DNA of 64,000 nucleotides from Bacteroidia bacterium (GTDB taxonomy: Bacteria > Bacteroidota > Bacteroidia > J057), in NCBI GenBank assembly GCA_022760475.1, contig JALEFZ010000073.1:1-64000 (forward strand), written 5' to 3'. The position numbers and the translations under genes were made by a program. Positions 39,766 through 48,142 of the stretch are shown here, one piece after another. Each line of letters opens with the position of its first letter. Within the stretch, counting starts at the first letter, position 1. The notes beneath the pieces were generated by a model. The model saw only the letters and a program-made list of their open reading frames with translations, was not told the DNA's origin and made no database searches.

Positions 39766-40593
39766 ATGTCGCACACAGACCAACAACTAAAAGCTGCCAT
39801 CGAAGGGGATATCAATGCTTTTCAAGCCCTATTTGGAGGTTTCCATGACCAATTGAAATCCTACCTCTTCAGGCTCACGGCCAACCGGGCAGATGCTGAA
39901 GACATTGCCCATGATACATTCATCAGGGCGTTTGACAAACTGAGCACCTTCGCACAGAAATCTTCATTCAAGACATGGGTATTTCAGATCGCAACCCATT
40001 TGGCTTACAATGAACTCCAAAAAAGAAAGCGCTGGACTGCAGATGTTTCCCAACAAGCCAAAGAGCTCGTCATGAGTAACTCAGACTTGGGCAAATCCAT
40101 CGAACAAGTTTCTCAGAATTCTCCTTATGGCAAATTTGAGATCAAGGAACACATTGATACTTGTTTTACCTGTGTATCCAAGACCCTGCTCATTGAAAAC
40201 CAGGTGGCTCTATTACTCAAGGATGTCTATGACTTTTCTGTTTCAGAGATCATGATGATCCTGGGAAAAAGCCTCGGCCAAACCAAATACCTTCTGCAAC
40301 ATGCCAGGGCTACGATGACAAACGTTTTTGATAAAAGATGTTCCCTGGTCAACAAGCAGGGTATTTGTCATCAATGCTCTGAACTGAATGGCTGGTTGAA
40401 CCCCAAACAAGACCAGCTTCAAGCCAAAATGAAGGTCAAAATGGCCCGAGAGGCTGGCGCAAAGGACAAGGAAGCCCTTTTTTCTTTAAGGATACAATTG
40501 ATAAAAGCCATAGATCCATTACGATCAAATGGGCATGAGTTGCAAGAGGTATTGATGGATTGTAATAGGCTGGCTATGGGTGAAATTTCTTAA
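39766..40593 (+). CDS. ECF-type sigma factor with embedded Cys/His motif
   Basis: 275 residues. Region 2 (about 10-90: ALFGGFHDQLKSYLFRLTANRADAEDIAHDTFIRAFDKL...FKTWVFQIATHLAYNEL) and region 4 (about 135-190: LLIENQVALLLKDVYDFSVSEIMMILGKSLGQTKYLLQHARATM) are clear. Between them is H129-x3-C133-x2-C136 (EHIDTCFTCVSKTL), the spacing of zinc-binding anti-sigma (ZAS) proteins. After region 4 come C192, C201 and C204 (GICHQCSELNGW), then a helical tail of 70 residues. The Cys clusters suggest metal or redox sensing inside the sigma factor itself. No anti-sigma gene is adjacent. Confidence 0.88.
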   Translation: MSHTDQQLKAAIEGDINAFQALFGGFHDQLKSYLFRLTANRADAEDIAHDTFIRAFDKLSTFAQKSSFKTWVFQIATHLAYNELQKRKRWTADVSQQAKELVMSNSDLGKSIEQVSQNSPYGKFEIKEHIDTCFTCVSKTLLIENQVALLLKDVYDFSVSEIMMILGKSLGQTKYLLQHARATMTNVFDKRCSLVNKQGICHQCSELNGWLNPKQDQLQAKMKVKMAREAGAKDKEALFSLRIQLIKAIDPLRSNGHELQEVLMDCNRLAMGEIS

Positions 40594-40625
40594 GCGGCAA
40601 ATCAAATAAATATTACCTTGCAAGC

Positions 40626-41417
40626 ATGAGCAAGGTTGAGATCCGAACCGTCGATGTCACCAGGTATGTCCAGCCCTTGAGAGAGGGAGGTTCCTTGCCT
40701 GCAATTGTTGAGGCAGACGACGGTTTTTCATATGTAATAAAGTTTCGAGGGGCTGGACAAGGGAAAAAAGCCCTTGTGGCAGAGTTGATTGGTGGAGAAA
40801 TGGCCAGGGCCCTGGAGTTACAGGTGCCTGAACTCGTATTCATGAATCTTGATGATTCATTTGGAAGAACAGAACCTGATGAGGAAATCCAGGATTTATT
40901 AAAATTCAGTGTAGGACTAAATCTTGGGCTTCACTACTTGGCAGGTTCGATCACCTATGATCCCAGCGTATCGCAAGCTGATCCATGGGAATCTTCTAGG
41001 GTTGTCCTACTGGATAGCATCCTAACGAATGTAGACAGGACCTATAAAAACACCAACTTATTAAACTGGAACCGTCAGTTATGGCTCATTGATCATGGGG
41101 CCAGCCTATACTTCCACCATTCCTGGGACAATTGGAAGGAAATGGCAGAAAGGAAGTTTCCAAGAATCAAAGACCATGTTCTTTTACACCGGGCCTCTGA
41201 ATTTGACCACGCCAAAGGGCTTTTTGAAAAAAACATTACAGAAGATGTTTTGATGGGTATTCTAGAAAGTATTCCTGACGAATGGCTCATGGAAGAAGGC
41301 AGGGACATCAGTCCGGATGAAGCACGAAAGGTTTACTTTCAATTCATTAAAACGAGGCTTTCAATGATTGATACACTCATAAAAGAAGCAGATGATGCAA
41401 GAGAAGCACGTTTTTGA
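40626..41417 (+). CDS. HipA-like kinase-fold protein
   Basis: 263 residues resembling the stand-alone HipA-like (HipA_2) kinase domain rather than full HipA. ATP-site Lys in FSYVIKF (K39), catalytic-loop-like LTNVDRTYKNTNLL (D137, N142/N144), and a metal-binding IDHGASLYFHH (D156). No HipB-like antitoxin gene is near, so this is not a classical hipBA pair. It overlaps the DUF3037 gene by 26 bp. The target is unknown; Ser/Thr phosphorylation of a protein is inferred from the fold. Confidence 0.8.
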   Translation: MSKVEIRTVDVTRYVQPLREGGSLPAIVEADDGFSYVIKFRGAGQGKKALVAELIGGEMARALELQVPELVFMNLDDSFGRTEPDEEIQDLLKFSVGLNLGLHYLAGSITYDPSVSQADPWESSRVVLLDSILTNVDRTYKNTNLLNWNRQLWLIDHGASLYFHHSWDNWKEMAERKFPRIKDHVLLHRASEFDHAKGLFEKNITEDVLMGILESIPDEWLMEEGRDISPDEARKVYFQFIKTRLSMIDTLIKEADDAREARF

Positions 41418-41778
41418 ATATGGCATCGTTCGCTTGGTCCCTCAGGTAGAACGGGGTGAGTGCATCAATGTGGGCTTGATTCTTTTTTGTAAAAGGAAGC
41501 GCTTTCTGGGCATGAAATATCACTTAAACAAGGAGAGACTCGAGGCCTTTTGCCCCGATCTGAACCTGAGTGAAGTCGAACAATACCTCAAATCCTGGAA
41601 GGAGATAACGATAGGGAAGCAGTTTCCGGATTACATTGCCAAGCTCGATGCTGCTGAACGTTTCAGGTGGCTTACTGCAACCAAAAGTACCATTTTACAA
41701 AGCTCTAAGGTTCACCCGGGTTTGTGCTCAGATCCACAAGCCGAGTTGGACAAGCTATTCGGCAAGTATGTACTTTGA
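41392..41778 (+). CDS. DUF3037 family protein, partner of HipA-like kinase
   Basis: 128 residues. The DUF3037 signature is at the N-terminus: FEYGIVRLVPQVERGECINVGLILFCKRKRFLG. Starts at M1 or M2; either way it overlaps the 3' end of the HipA-like gene (26 bp from M1), implying translational coupling. The HipA-like/DUF3037 order is a known recurrent gene pair; its function is not established as far as I know. Soluble protein. Confidence 0.82.
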   Translation: MMQEKHVFEYGIVRLVPQVERGECINVGLILFCKRKRFLGMKYHLNKERLEAFCPDLNLSEVEQYLKSWKEITIGKQFPDYIAKLDAAERFRWLTATKSTILQSSKVHPGLCSDPQAELDKLFGKYVL

Positions 41779-41790
41779 TCTAACTCATTT

Positions 41791-42174
41791 ATGTTAAAAA
41801 ACATCCATCATATCGCCATTATTTGCTCAGATTACCAACAGTCGAAACACTTTTATACAGAGATTTTAGGCCTAAAGATAGAAAATGAGGTATTCAGGGA
41901 GCAACGCAATTCATGGAAATGCGACCTGAGTCTAAATGGGCAGTACGTCATCGAACTGTTTTCTTTTCCGGACCCTCCCAAGCGGCCTTCCAGACCAGAG
42001 GCACAAGGCCTGCGCCATTTGGCTTTCGAAGTAGAGAATGTAGAGGAAACAGCAAAAAAGCTCAATGAAAAAGGAGTCCTGACGGAAGATATTAGAATAG
42101 ATCCACATACGGGTAAAAAGTTCACCTTTTTTGCTGATCCTGACGACTTACCCCTGGAGTTATATCAGCAATAG
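41791..42174 (+). CDS. gloA2: YaeR/SMU1112c-type VOC metalloprotein
   Basis: 127 residues, a single glyoxalase-I-like (VOC) unit matching the YaeR family closely: IHHIAIICSDYQQSKHFYTEILG, NGQYVIELFSFPDPPKRPSRPEAQGLRHLAFEV, FTFFADPDDLPLELYQ. Expected metal ligands are H in IHHIA, E in VIELF, H in LRHLAF and E in LELYQ. The family looks like a lactoylglutathione lyase but its substrate is unproven. 12 bp after the DUF3037 gene, so probably co-transcribed. Confidence 0.92.
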   Translation: MLKNIHHIAIICSDYQQSKHFYTEILGLKIENEVFREQRNSWKCDLSLNGQYVIELFSFPDPPKRPSRPEAQGLRHLAFEVENVEETAKKLNEKGVLTEDIRIDPHTGKKFTFFADPDDLPLELYQQ

Positions 42175-42249
42175 TTTTTAGACAATGCTAATATTTACTT
42201 GCATCTTTCTCATTATTTTGCAATTTTAACTAAAATTAATAGCATTTCT

Positions 42250-42639
42250 ATGAAAATAAATATCCTGGATGAGAACTTTGCAGGTAAAATCCTCCATGAG
42301 ATAAGCCTGGAAATCAACAAAGATTCCTACCTCTTAAGGGAAATCATTGATATGCGTGTAAGAGAAGAAGTCAAGCGATACAACGAGAGTCTTCCCAAAT
42401 ATTTTCATGGACTTGTGAAACCAACAGATGCAGAAGCTACACTCAACGGTTATTCCATTGATGGTAAAAGAAAAATTGATGCAGAAAAGCAGGTTTATGT
42501 GGCATTAAATGCATTTAAAAGGAATGCTTTTTTTGTGTTGGTGGACAACAAGCAGGTAACTGATCTGGATGAGGAAATTGACCTTCTTTCAGAAAGGAGA
42601 ATCAGTTTTGTTAGACTTACCCCCTTGGTAGGAGGATAA
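42250..42639 (+). CDS. Ubiquitin-like (MoaD/ThiS-like) candidate ending in Gly-Gly
   Basis: 129 residues from the ATG at 42250, preferred over an ATG 51 bp upstream because the conserved-looking strand KINILDE starts here. Residues 2-22 could be a beta-hairpin (KINILDENFAGKILHEISLEI) and 26-45 a helix. Residues 93-129 (AFFVLVDNKQVTDLDEEI...ISFVRL) have the strand-turn-strand order of a MoaD/ThiS/ubiquitin-like C-terminus, and the protein ends ...TPLVGG. The stop follows the second Gly directly. The middle (about 46-90) is longer than in MoaD. It is 10 bp before the DUF4132 gene. The beta-grasp assignment is by eye and must be tested. Confidence 0.6.
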   Translation: MKINILDENFAGKILHEISLEINKDSYLLREIIDMRVREEVKRYNESLPKYFHGLVKPTDAEATLNGYSIDGKRKIDAEKQVYVALNAFKRNAFFVLVDNKQVTDLDEEIDLLSERRISFVRLTPLVGG

Positions 42640-42649
42640 TTTTTAGATA

Positions 42650-45139
42650 ATGAAAACAGCAGCACAACTATTAGAAGAATACACTGAGGAATACCAAAGG
42701 CTAACCGCTTCAGGACAAGTATATTATCGAGTTTCAGGACTCAAGACCCTTCTTTACATCACAAAACATCTTAACCGCCAGGAGCAAGGGCAAATATGCA
42801 ATGAGTTGATCAAGCTGCTTTCGGCATGGATAATAAAGCAAAAAGCTGAGTTGGCTCAGACACACGCAAGTCTACAATTGGAAGATCTTGAACCACTTTA
42901 CAATCGATATTATCCTTTTAAGCACCTCTTCCAATCCTGTGTCCCCTTTGCTGTATCAGAAATGAGTGAGGAGGAGCTTTTGGATATATTTGAAATCTTC
43001 ATCAAGAACGAAGAGGTACAATTATATCACACACCATCTGGAAGTTGGAATGCCTTTGCCCTCAACAATTTTGTACTTGGAAAGGATGTAATACTTGAGT
43101 TGATCAACTACTACCTACAGGAGAGGGAACCCACCGAAAGTTTTCTGGCGGGAGTAGATAAGGTGCAAGCAAGTTTTCCTATGGGAAAAAAGGATACCTA
43201 CTGGGATTTGATTGAACGGGTATTGGCCGGGAGTCCTGATGCTTTAAGAATTTATTATCCCTTACCCGAAAATCCAACTATAGAAATCAAGGCTTCCAAT
43301 ATAGGAAAGGGAAAAAAATGGCAGGAAATCCGGGAACATCCTTTGGGTTTCACCCATGACCGAGAGGATTTTTATCAATTGATAGCAGATATATCAAAAG
43401 TTAACTTTTTCAACCTTCCTGAGGCATCTTCCCTTCTGGAGAAAGCAAGGACAATTATTGATAATCAAGCCTATGAAGCCTTTATCCTGGATATTTATAG
43501 CAATATCATGAAATCCGGGAAGAAAAGAGCTGGATGGTTTGTAGGTGAAAAAGTCGCTGTCCTTCAAATTTTCTTGTGGTTGACCTTTGCTTTGGAAACT
43601 CCCAATCGATTTGATATTCTGGTCAAATACATAGAAAAGGCATTTACAAAAATCCCTCGTGTAGGCCCCACATCAAGAAAGATTGGAGATTTGGCATTGA
43701 GAATTTTGGAAGAATCAGAAAGCATAAAAGGTCTGGGAGCACTTCTGGGGCTGAAGGCAAAGGCTAAATACCCTGTATTCAAGGAAGCGCTCGAAAAATC
43801 TGTGAACAACGCCATCAATTATACCCAATTAAATCCCAATGATGTCGAAGATTACTTCATCAGTGATTATGGATTAAAAGAGGGTAGCCTGACAAAAGAA
43901 TTTGGCAAATATGCATCCGAAATCAGGGTGGAAAGCTACTCCAAAGTTCAGATATCCTGGTTCAAACCGGATGGCTCCCCCCAAAAGAGCGTGCCTGCAA
44001 AAGTAAAAAATGAGCATGATGTAGAGCTTACCTTGTGGAAGGCTCGAGCCAAAGACATCAAAAAAGCCCTTTCAAGCCAAAAATACAGGTTTGAAGCATT
44101 TTGGCGTTATAAGAAATCCTGGAATTTCAAAGATTGGGTGCATTACCTGCTTAACCATAAGCTCCTTGAGATCATCTCAAAAAAACTCATTTGGCAATTT
44201 GAATTGGCAGGAAATAAGAGAAACGGCATTTTCCAGCATGGGCGTTTGGTCGACGTTCAGGGAGATGAACTAAGGGGGCTGGAAGAAAGTAAGGTAAGCC
44301 TTTGGCATCCTTGCGAAGCCACCGTTGCAGAAGTACAGGCATGGAGGGCATATATGTTTCGGCACCAAATCAAGCAGCCTTTTAAGCAGGCTTTCCGAGA
44401 AATCTACCTACTTACTGAGGCAGAACTTGAGACCGATACTTTCTCCAATAGATTTACAAGGCACATCGTCCGTCATCAAAAGCTTGCTGCCCTGGCCAGA
44501 CAAAGGCATTGGACTTACAACGGCATTTATTCCTACGATTACCCATACCTAGAATACAAAGATTTTGGCCTAAAAGTAATTTTTGACCTATCCAGTGAGG
44601 GGGACTTAGCAGTAACAGGGAAGGTATCCTTCCAGGAAATAAACAGTAACAAGGAAATCAGGCTATTGGAAGTACCTGAGATCATTTTTTCGGAAAGTAT
44701 GAGGGATGCAGATCTTTATGTAGGGGTCTGTTCGATTGGATTAGAGGACGAATGGGATCAAGGTGCTCATTATTCTTATTGGTCAAGCTATTCGAAGGCA
44801 GATCTATCTGAAACTGCCAAAACCCGGAAGAACATTCTTGAAAATATGATTCCCAAACTCAAAATCGGGGATCAATGTGAGATTACAGATAAATACTTAA
44901 TCGTGAAGGGCAAGATTAGAACCTACAAGATTCACCTAGGCAGTGGCAATATCTTGATGGAGCCGAATGATCAATACCTATGTATCATTCCTGATAGAAG
45001 TTCAAAAAATCGTGCCAGCCAGGTTTTCTTGCCATTTGATGATGATGCTACATTTTCAGTAATTCTGAGCAAGGCCATTCTGTTGGCAGATGATGACGAA
45101 ATTACGGATCAGGTAATCTTGAATCAGATACATGTATAA
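42650..45139 (+). CDS. DUF4132 (YehI/MolR-like) protein
   Basis: 829 residues, cytoplasmic and mostly helical. The DUF4132 region is about 460-605, with VHYLLNHKLLEIISKKLIWQF, FRHQIKQPFKQAFREIYLLTEAE and RFTRHIVRHQKLAALARQRHW. The family end is present: DQYLCIIPDR...VFLPFDDDATFSVILSKAILLADDDEITDQVIL. In E. coli a DUF4132 protein (YehI) is encoded near MoxR-type AAA+ and VWA proteins; neither is in this window. Molecular function of DUF4132 is unknown. Tightly linked to the GG-tailed small protein upstream, suggesting that the two act together. Confidence 0.85.
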   Translation: MKTAAQLLEEYTEEYQRLTASGQVYYRVSGLKTLLYITKHLNRQEQGQICNELIKLLSAWIIKQKAELAQTHASLQLEDLEPLYNRYYPFKHLFQSCVPFAVSEMSEEELLDIFEIFIKNEEVQLYHTPSGSWNAFALNNFVLGKDVILELINYYLQEREPTESFLAGVDKVQASFPMGKKDTYWDLIERVLAGSPDALRIYYPLPENPTIEIKASNIGKGKKWQEIREHPLGFTHDREDFYQLIADISKVNFFNLPEASSLLEKARTIIDNQAYEAFILDIYSNIMKSGKKRAGWFVGEKVAVLQIFLWLTFALETPNRFDILVKYIEKAFTKIPRVGPTSRKIGDLALRILEESESIKGLGALLGLKAKAKYPVFKEALEKSVNNAINYTQLNPNDVEDYFISDYGLKEGSLTKEFGKYASEIRVESYSKVQISWFKPDGSPQKSVPAKVKNEHDVELTLWKARAKDIKKALSSQKYRFEAFWRYKKSWNFKDWVHYLLNHKLLEIISKKLIWQFELAGNKRNGIFQHGRLVDVQGDELRGLEESKVSLWHPCEATVAEVQAWRAYMFRHQIKQPFKQAFREIYLLTEAELETDTFSNRFTRHIVRHQKLAALARQRHWTYNGIYSYDYPYLEYKDFGLKVIFDLSSEGDLAVTGKVSFQEINSNKEIRLLEVPEIIFSESMRDADLYVGVCSIGLEDEWDQGAHYSYWSSYSKADLSETAKTRKNILENMIPKLKIGDQCEITDKYLIVKGKIRTYKIHLGSGNILMEPNDQYLCIIPDRSSKNRASQVFLPFDDDATFSVILSKAILLADDDEITDQVILNQIHV

Positions 45140-45203
45140 CGTTCTAGTGGCGAATGGATGGATTTTTAACTAGATTAAAGATCACATCTAACATTCTAAA
45201 GCT

Positions 45204-46646
45204 ATGAAAAGATATATGACATTCCTGTCATTCATCCTGTTGTGTATTGGATTGATGGGACAGGACAAAAAAATCGACAAGAATAAGGAGGTGGTTATCT
45301 CCTCTCTTGAAGGCAAGTATGAAGAGCTCTCCAAACTGAGTGATAAGATATGGTCATTCGAAGAAATTGCCTTTCGCGAGACCCAGTCTTCAAAAGCACT
45401 CATCAACTACGCCAAGGCGCAAGGTTTCACCGTCAAAGAAGGTGTGGCGGAAATTCCAACTGCATTTGTGGCGGAGTATGGTTCTGGGAAACCCATCATT
45501 GGGATCATGGGAGAATTCGATGCACTTCCTGGCCTTTCCCAAAAAACTGTCCCTTCCAAGGATCCTCTTCACCAAGGTGCTCCAGGACATGGCTGCGGAC
45601 ACAACCTCTTCGGTGTAGCTTCATTGGGTGCAGCGACAGCCATTAAGGAGCTTATTGAGAAGAAAAAAATCAAAGGTACTGTCAGATTCTATGGAACTCC
45701 AGCGGAAGAAAAATTCTTCGGAAAATTGTGGATGATCCGTGCAGGACTTTTCGATGATGTCGATGTCATGATGGATTGGCACCCAAGTGCCGAAACCAAG
45801 GCAGATGTGCAAAGCAGCCTGGCATTGGTAGATTTTCTGGTAGAATTCTATGGCCAAGCTGCTCACGCAGCAAGCGATCCCTGGAATGGTCGCTCTGCAT
45901 CAGATGGGCTTGAGTTGTACACAACCGGTATCCATTATTACCGCGAACACATCAAACCGACGGTGAGAATTCATTATCACATTCAGGACGCAGGAAAGGT
46001 AGTCAATGTAGTTCCTGATTACGCCAAAATTTGGACCAGGGTAAGGGACTCGAAGCGAGATGGCATGGTAAAAGTGTGGGAACAGGTAGAAAAGATTGCT
46101 GAAGGTGCGGCCATGATGGCCAATGTGGACTACAAAATCACTTTGATTTCCGGCCTTCACGAAATTCTTCCTAATCGAGCTGGGGGTGCTGCCATGCAAG
46201 CCAACTTGGAAAGTTTGGGCGCCATATCCTATACAGAAGAGGAACAGGAATTTGCCAAGAAAATACAGGCAGCTACAGGAAGTGAGGTTGTAGGCATTGA
46301 AAGCAAAATAAATCCTTTGGAGGAAACACTCGAAAACCCCAAAGGAGGCTCTACAGATGTAGGAGATGTAAGTTGGGTAGTACCCACTGTCAGGTTGCGC
46401 GCAACTACCGCGCCGAAAGGTACGCCATGGCATTCATGGGCAGTAGTGGCCTGCGGTGGCATGTCAATCGGACACAAGGGAATGAGTTATGCCTCCAAAG
46501 CCTTAGCGATGACCATGGTGGATTTGTATATGAATCCCGAGTTGGTTGAAAATGTAAAAGCAGAATTCAAAGAAAGAAAGGGAGATTATACATATAAAGG
46601 AATCATTCCTCCCGGCCCTCCGCCACTGGATTTTGATCAAGACTAA
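45204..46646 (+). CDS. Secreted M20 amidohydrolase, AbgB-like
   Basis: 480 residues with a signal peptide (1-19, CIGLMGQ). M20 peptidase/amidohydrolase fold: GEFDALPG, APGHGCGHNLFG (metal ligands), PAEEKFFGK (Glu pair), DWHPSAET, and the dimerisation lid starting near VDFLVEFYGQAAHAASDPW. Closest in pattern to the AbgB subunit of p-aminobenzoyl-glutamate hydrolase and related N-acyl amidases. Export suggests a peptide or amide substrate in the periplasm. A terminator shared with the convergent gene follows directly. Confidence 0.9.
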   Translation: MKRYMTFLSFILLCIGLMGQDKKIDKNKEVVISSLEGKYEELSKLSDKIWSFEEIAFRETQSSKALINYAKAQGFTVKEGVAEIPTAFVAEYGSGKPIIGIMGEFDALPGLSQKTVPSKDPLHQGAPGHGCGHNLFGVASLGAATAIKELIEKKKIKGTVRFYGTPAEEKFFGKLWMIRAGLFDDVDVMMDWHPSAETKADVQSSLALVDFLVEFYGQAAHAASDPWNGRSASDGLELYTTGIHYYREHIKPTVRIHYHIQDAGKVVNVVPDYAKIWTRVRDSKRDGMVKVWEQVEKIAEGAAMMANVDYKITLISGLHEILPNRAGGAAMQANLESLGAISYTEEEQEFAKKIQAATGSEVVGIESKINPLEETLENPKGGSTDVGDVSWVVPTVRLRATTAPKGTPWHSWAVVACGGMSIGHKGMSYASKALAMTMVDLYMNPELVENVKAEFKERKGDYTYKGIIPPGPPPLDFDQD

Positions 46647-46648
46647 TG

Positions 46649-46685
46649 AAAAAATGCCAGTTCAATGAATGGGCTGGCATTTTTT
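46649..46685. terminator. Bidirectional Rho-independent terminator
   Basis: AAAAAATGCCAG (46649-46660) pairs with CTGGCATTTTTT (46674-46685), 13-nt loop, with T-runs on both strands. It serves the M20 gene and the convergent exonuclease-like gene, whose stop codon it overlaps. Confidence 0.88.
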
Positions 46686-47409
46686 ATTTTCCTGCCCCTT
46701 TTACCAATTCTTTATAGATCCGCACATTTTTCATCGCACCGCTTATACCGGTATGTTCTTCTGCTACATGAGATTCGTCTGCAATCCCACGCTCTTCACG
46801 AAATCTTGCTAAATAAAGATCCCTGTACCCTTGGCTCCAAGCCATAGAGGGGATATCAAGTACAAAATAGTGAAACATCTCCCGCCAGGAATGTCCTTCC
46901 TCCCTGAATAATTGATCCAAAAAAGATAGGTCAAAATGGGAATTGAAAGAAACCATAAGGGTAGGCCTGTTAACTGCCGTCTGCATGTGAAAATGAAGAA
47001 TTGAATCTACTGCTGCCCGAGTCGTCAAGGCCTTCAAAGAGTCCCACCTTGCTGGATCATAAGAATTTATTTGCTTGGCAATGGCTGAGCACCTATCAGG
47101 ATGATTCGCATGAATCCTTAGAAAAAGGCTATCAAGGATTTCACCTGAGAGATTGGTATATACCAAGCCAATATCAATCATTTCATGATAGCCAGGTAGG
47201 AGGCCTGTGGTCTCCACATCGATATGTGCCAATAGCCATAAATCAGGATCTGCCTCGGGCGAACTGCTGGCCGTCGCTGATGCTAATAAGCTCAAAGGAA
47301 TTGGAGGTTTTTCTACAGAATTGGTCTCTCCGTTGGGTCCCTCACATGAAATCAACAAAAAAAATATAGCAACCAGCCATGATGTATACCTGTGCATATC
47401 AATTTCCAT
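46684..47409 (-). CDS. Lipoprotein with DEDDh exonuclease-like domain
   Basis: 241 residues. A lipoprotein signal (lipobox LLISC, C22; M5 is an alternative start that avoids overlapping the gene upstream) precedes an RNase T/DnaQ-type domain. Motif I is HIDVETTG (D64, E66), motif II SFNSHFDLSFL (D150), motif III EEHTGISGA with H209. The usual last Asp of HxAxxDA is G214. Export of such a fold is unusual: a periplasmic DNA or RNA exonuclease is possible, but the missing acidic residue may abolish activity. It overlaps the START-like gene by 11 bp if M1 is used. Confidence 0.72.
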   Translation of the reverse strand: MEIDMHRYTSWLVAIFFLLISCEGPNGETNSVEKPPIPLSLLASATASSSPEADPDLWLLAHIDVETTGLLPGYHEMIDIGLVYTNLSGEILDSLFLRIHANHPDRCSAIAKQINSYDPARWDSLKALTTRAAVDSILHFHMQTAVNRPTLMVSFNSHFDLSFLDQLFREEGHSWREMFHYFVLDIPSMAWSQGYRDLYLARFREERGIADESHVAEEHTGISGAMKNVRIYKELVKGAGK

Positions 47410-48142
47410 TTTTCAATTTCTCAAAATATTCTTTTGCTAAAATTGCTTCCTCCAAATAGATCCTTACTTGGGCTTTTTTCAAGAATATGTTGGTAAATGA
47501 AGGCTTAAACCATCCATTCAAAGTGGTAGACATCAAATGATCCAGTTGAATTCGGCCATCCTCTAATCGACGTATCAGTTGCCCGGAAGGATACATGGTA
47601 GCTCTGACATAGCCTTTGCTTACCGGAGGAATTTCCTCCTCATCTGCTTGGCGACAAGAAAATATATAGGTGTGCTCATCCAGTTTCTTCAGGTATAGAT
47701 GATGGACATATTCGCGATTACGCATCATGGGCAGTCGGTAAAATGTCCGAACTATGGCGTGGTAGGTATCTTCTCCTTGATGTAACACATTCAATACCTC
47801 TGCCTTTTCAAAATTATCCTTATTGATAAATGCTAAAAATGAGGCATTCTCAAGATAATGCGCCTTCAATACATCATCAAGGTCTACATTTTTTAGGAAA
47901 GACCTTCTCAAATAGGCATTTTCAGGACTGGGGTCTATAGGTTCTGCCCAAAAAGTAGTGGCTCCATCCCTGGATTTCCCCACCTTCCACTGAACTTCTT
48001 CTACCTGTCTGTAAATCTCAAGTGCCAGCTCATCATCTTTTGGGGAAACATAAATCCCCTGTTGGCTTGAATCAGGCGTAGTCTGAGACAGCAATACATT
48101 CGAAGAAAGCAATAAGAAAAAAATAAAAATGCCTTTTATCAT
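47399..48142 (-). CDS. Secreted START-like domain protein
   Basis: 247 residues with a signal peptide (1-19). The mature domain is beta-rich with a long final helix and has the rhythm of START/SRPBCC lipid-binding proteins: WKVGKSRDGATTFWAEPI, TYHAIVRTFYRLPMMRNREYVHHLYLKK, TYIFSCRQAD, GYVRATMYPSGQLIRRL, HLMSTTLNGWFKPSFTNIFLKKAQ. Binds an unknown hydrophobic ligand, by inference. First gene of a two-gene unit with the exonuclease-like lipoprotein. Confidence 0.7.
   Translation of the reverse strand: MIKGIFIFFLLLSSNVLLSQTTPDSSQQGIYVSPKDDELALEIYRQVEEVQWKVGKSRDGATTFWAEPIDPSPENAYLRRSFLKNVDLDDVLKAHYLENASFLAFINKDNFEKAEVLNVLHQGEDTYHAIVRTFYRLPMMRNREYVHHLYLKKLDEHTYIFSCRQADEEEIPPVSKGYVRATMYPSGQLIRRLEDGRIQLDHLMSTTLNGWFKPSFTNIFLKKAQVRIYLEEAILAKEYFEKLKNGN

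Noticed and set aside
40626..41417. Classical HipBA toxin-antitoxin locus
   Set aside because: The kinase-like protein is too short for full HipA and no HipB-like helix-turn-helix gene is adjacent.
41791..42174. Lactoylglutathione lyase (GloA)
   Set aside because: The sequence matches the YaeR/SMU1112c branch, whose substrate is unproven, better than true glyoxalase I.
45900..46433. 177-codon minus-strand frame
   Set aside because: Antisense to the M20 amidohydrolase gene; no recognisable protein features.
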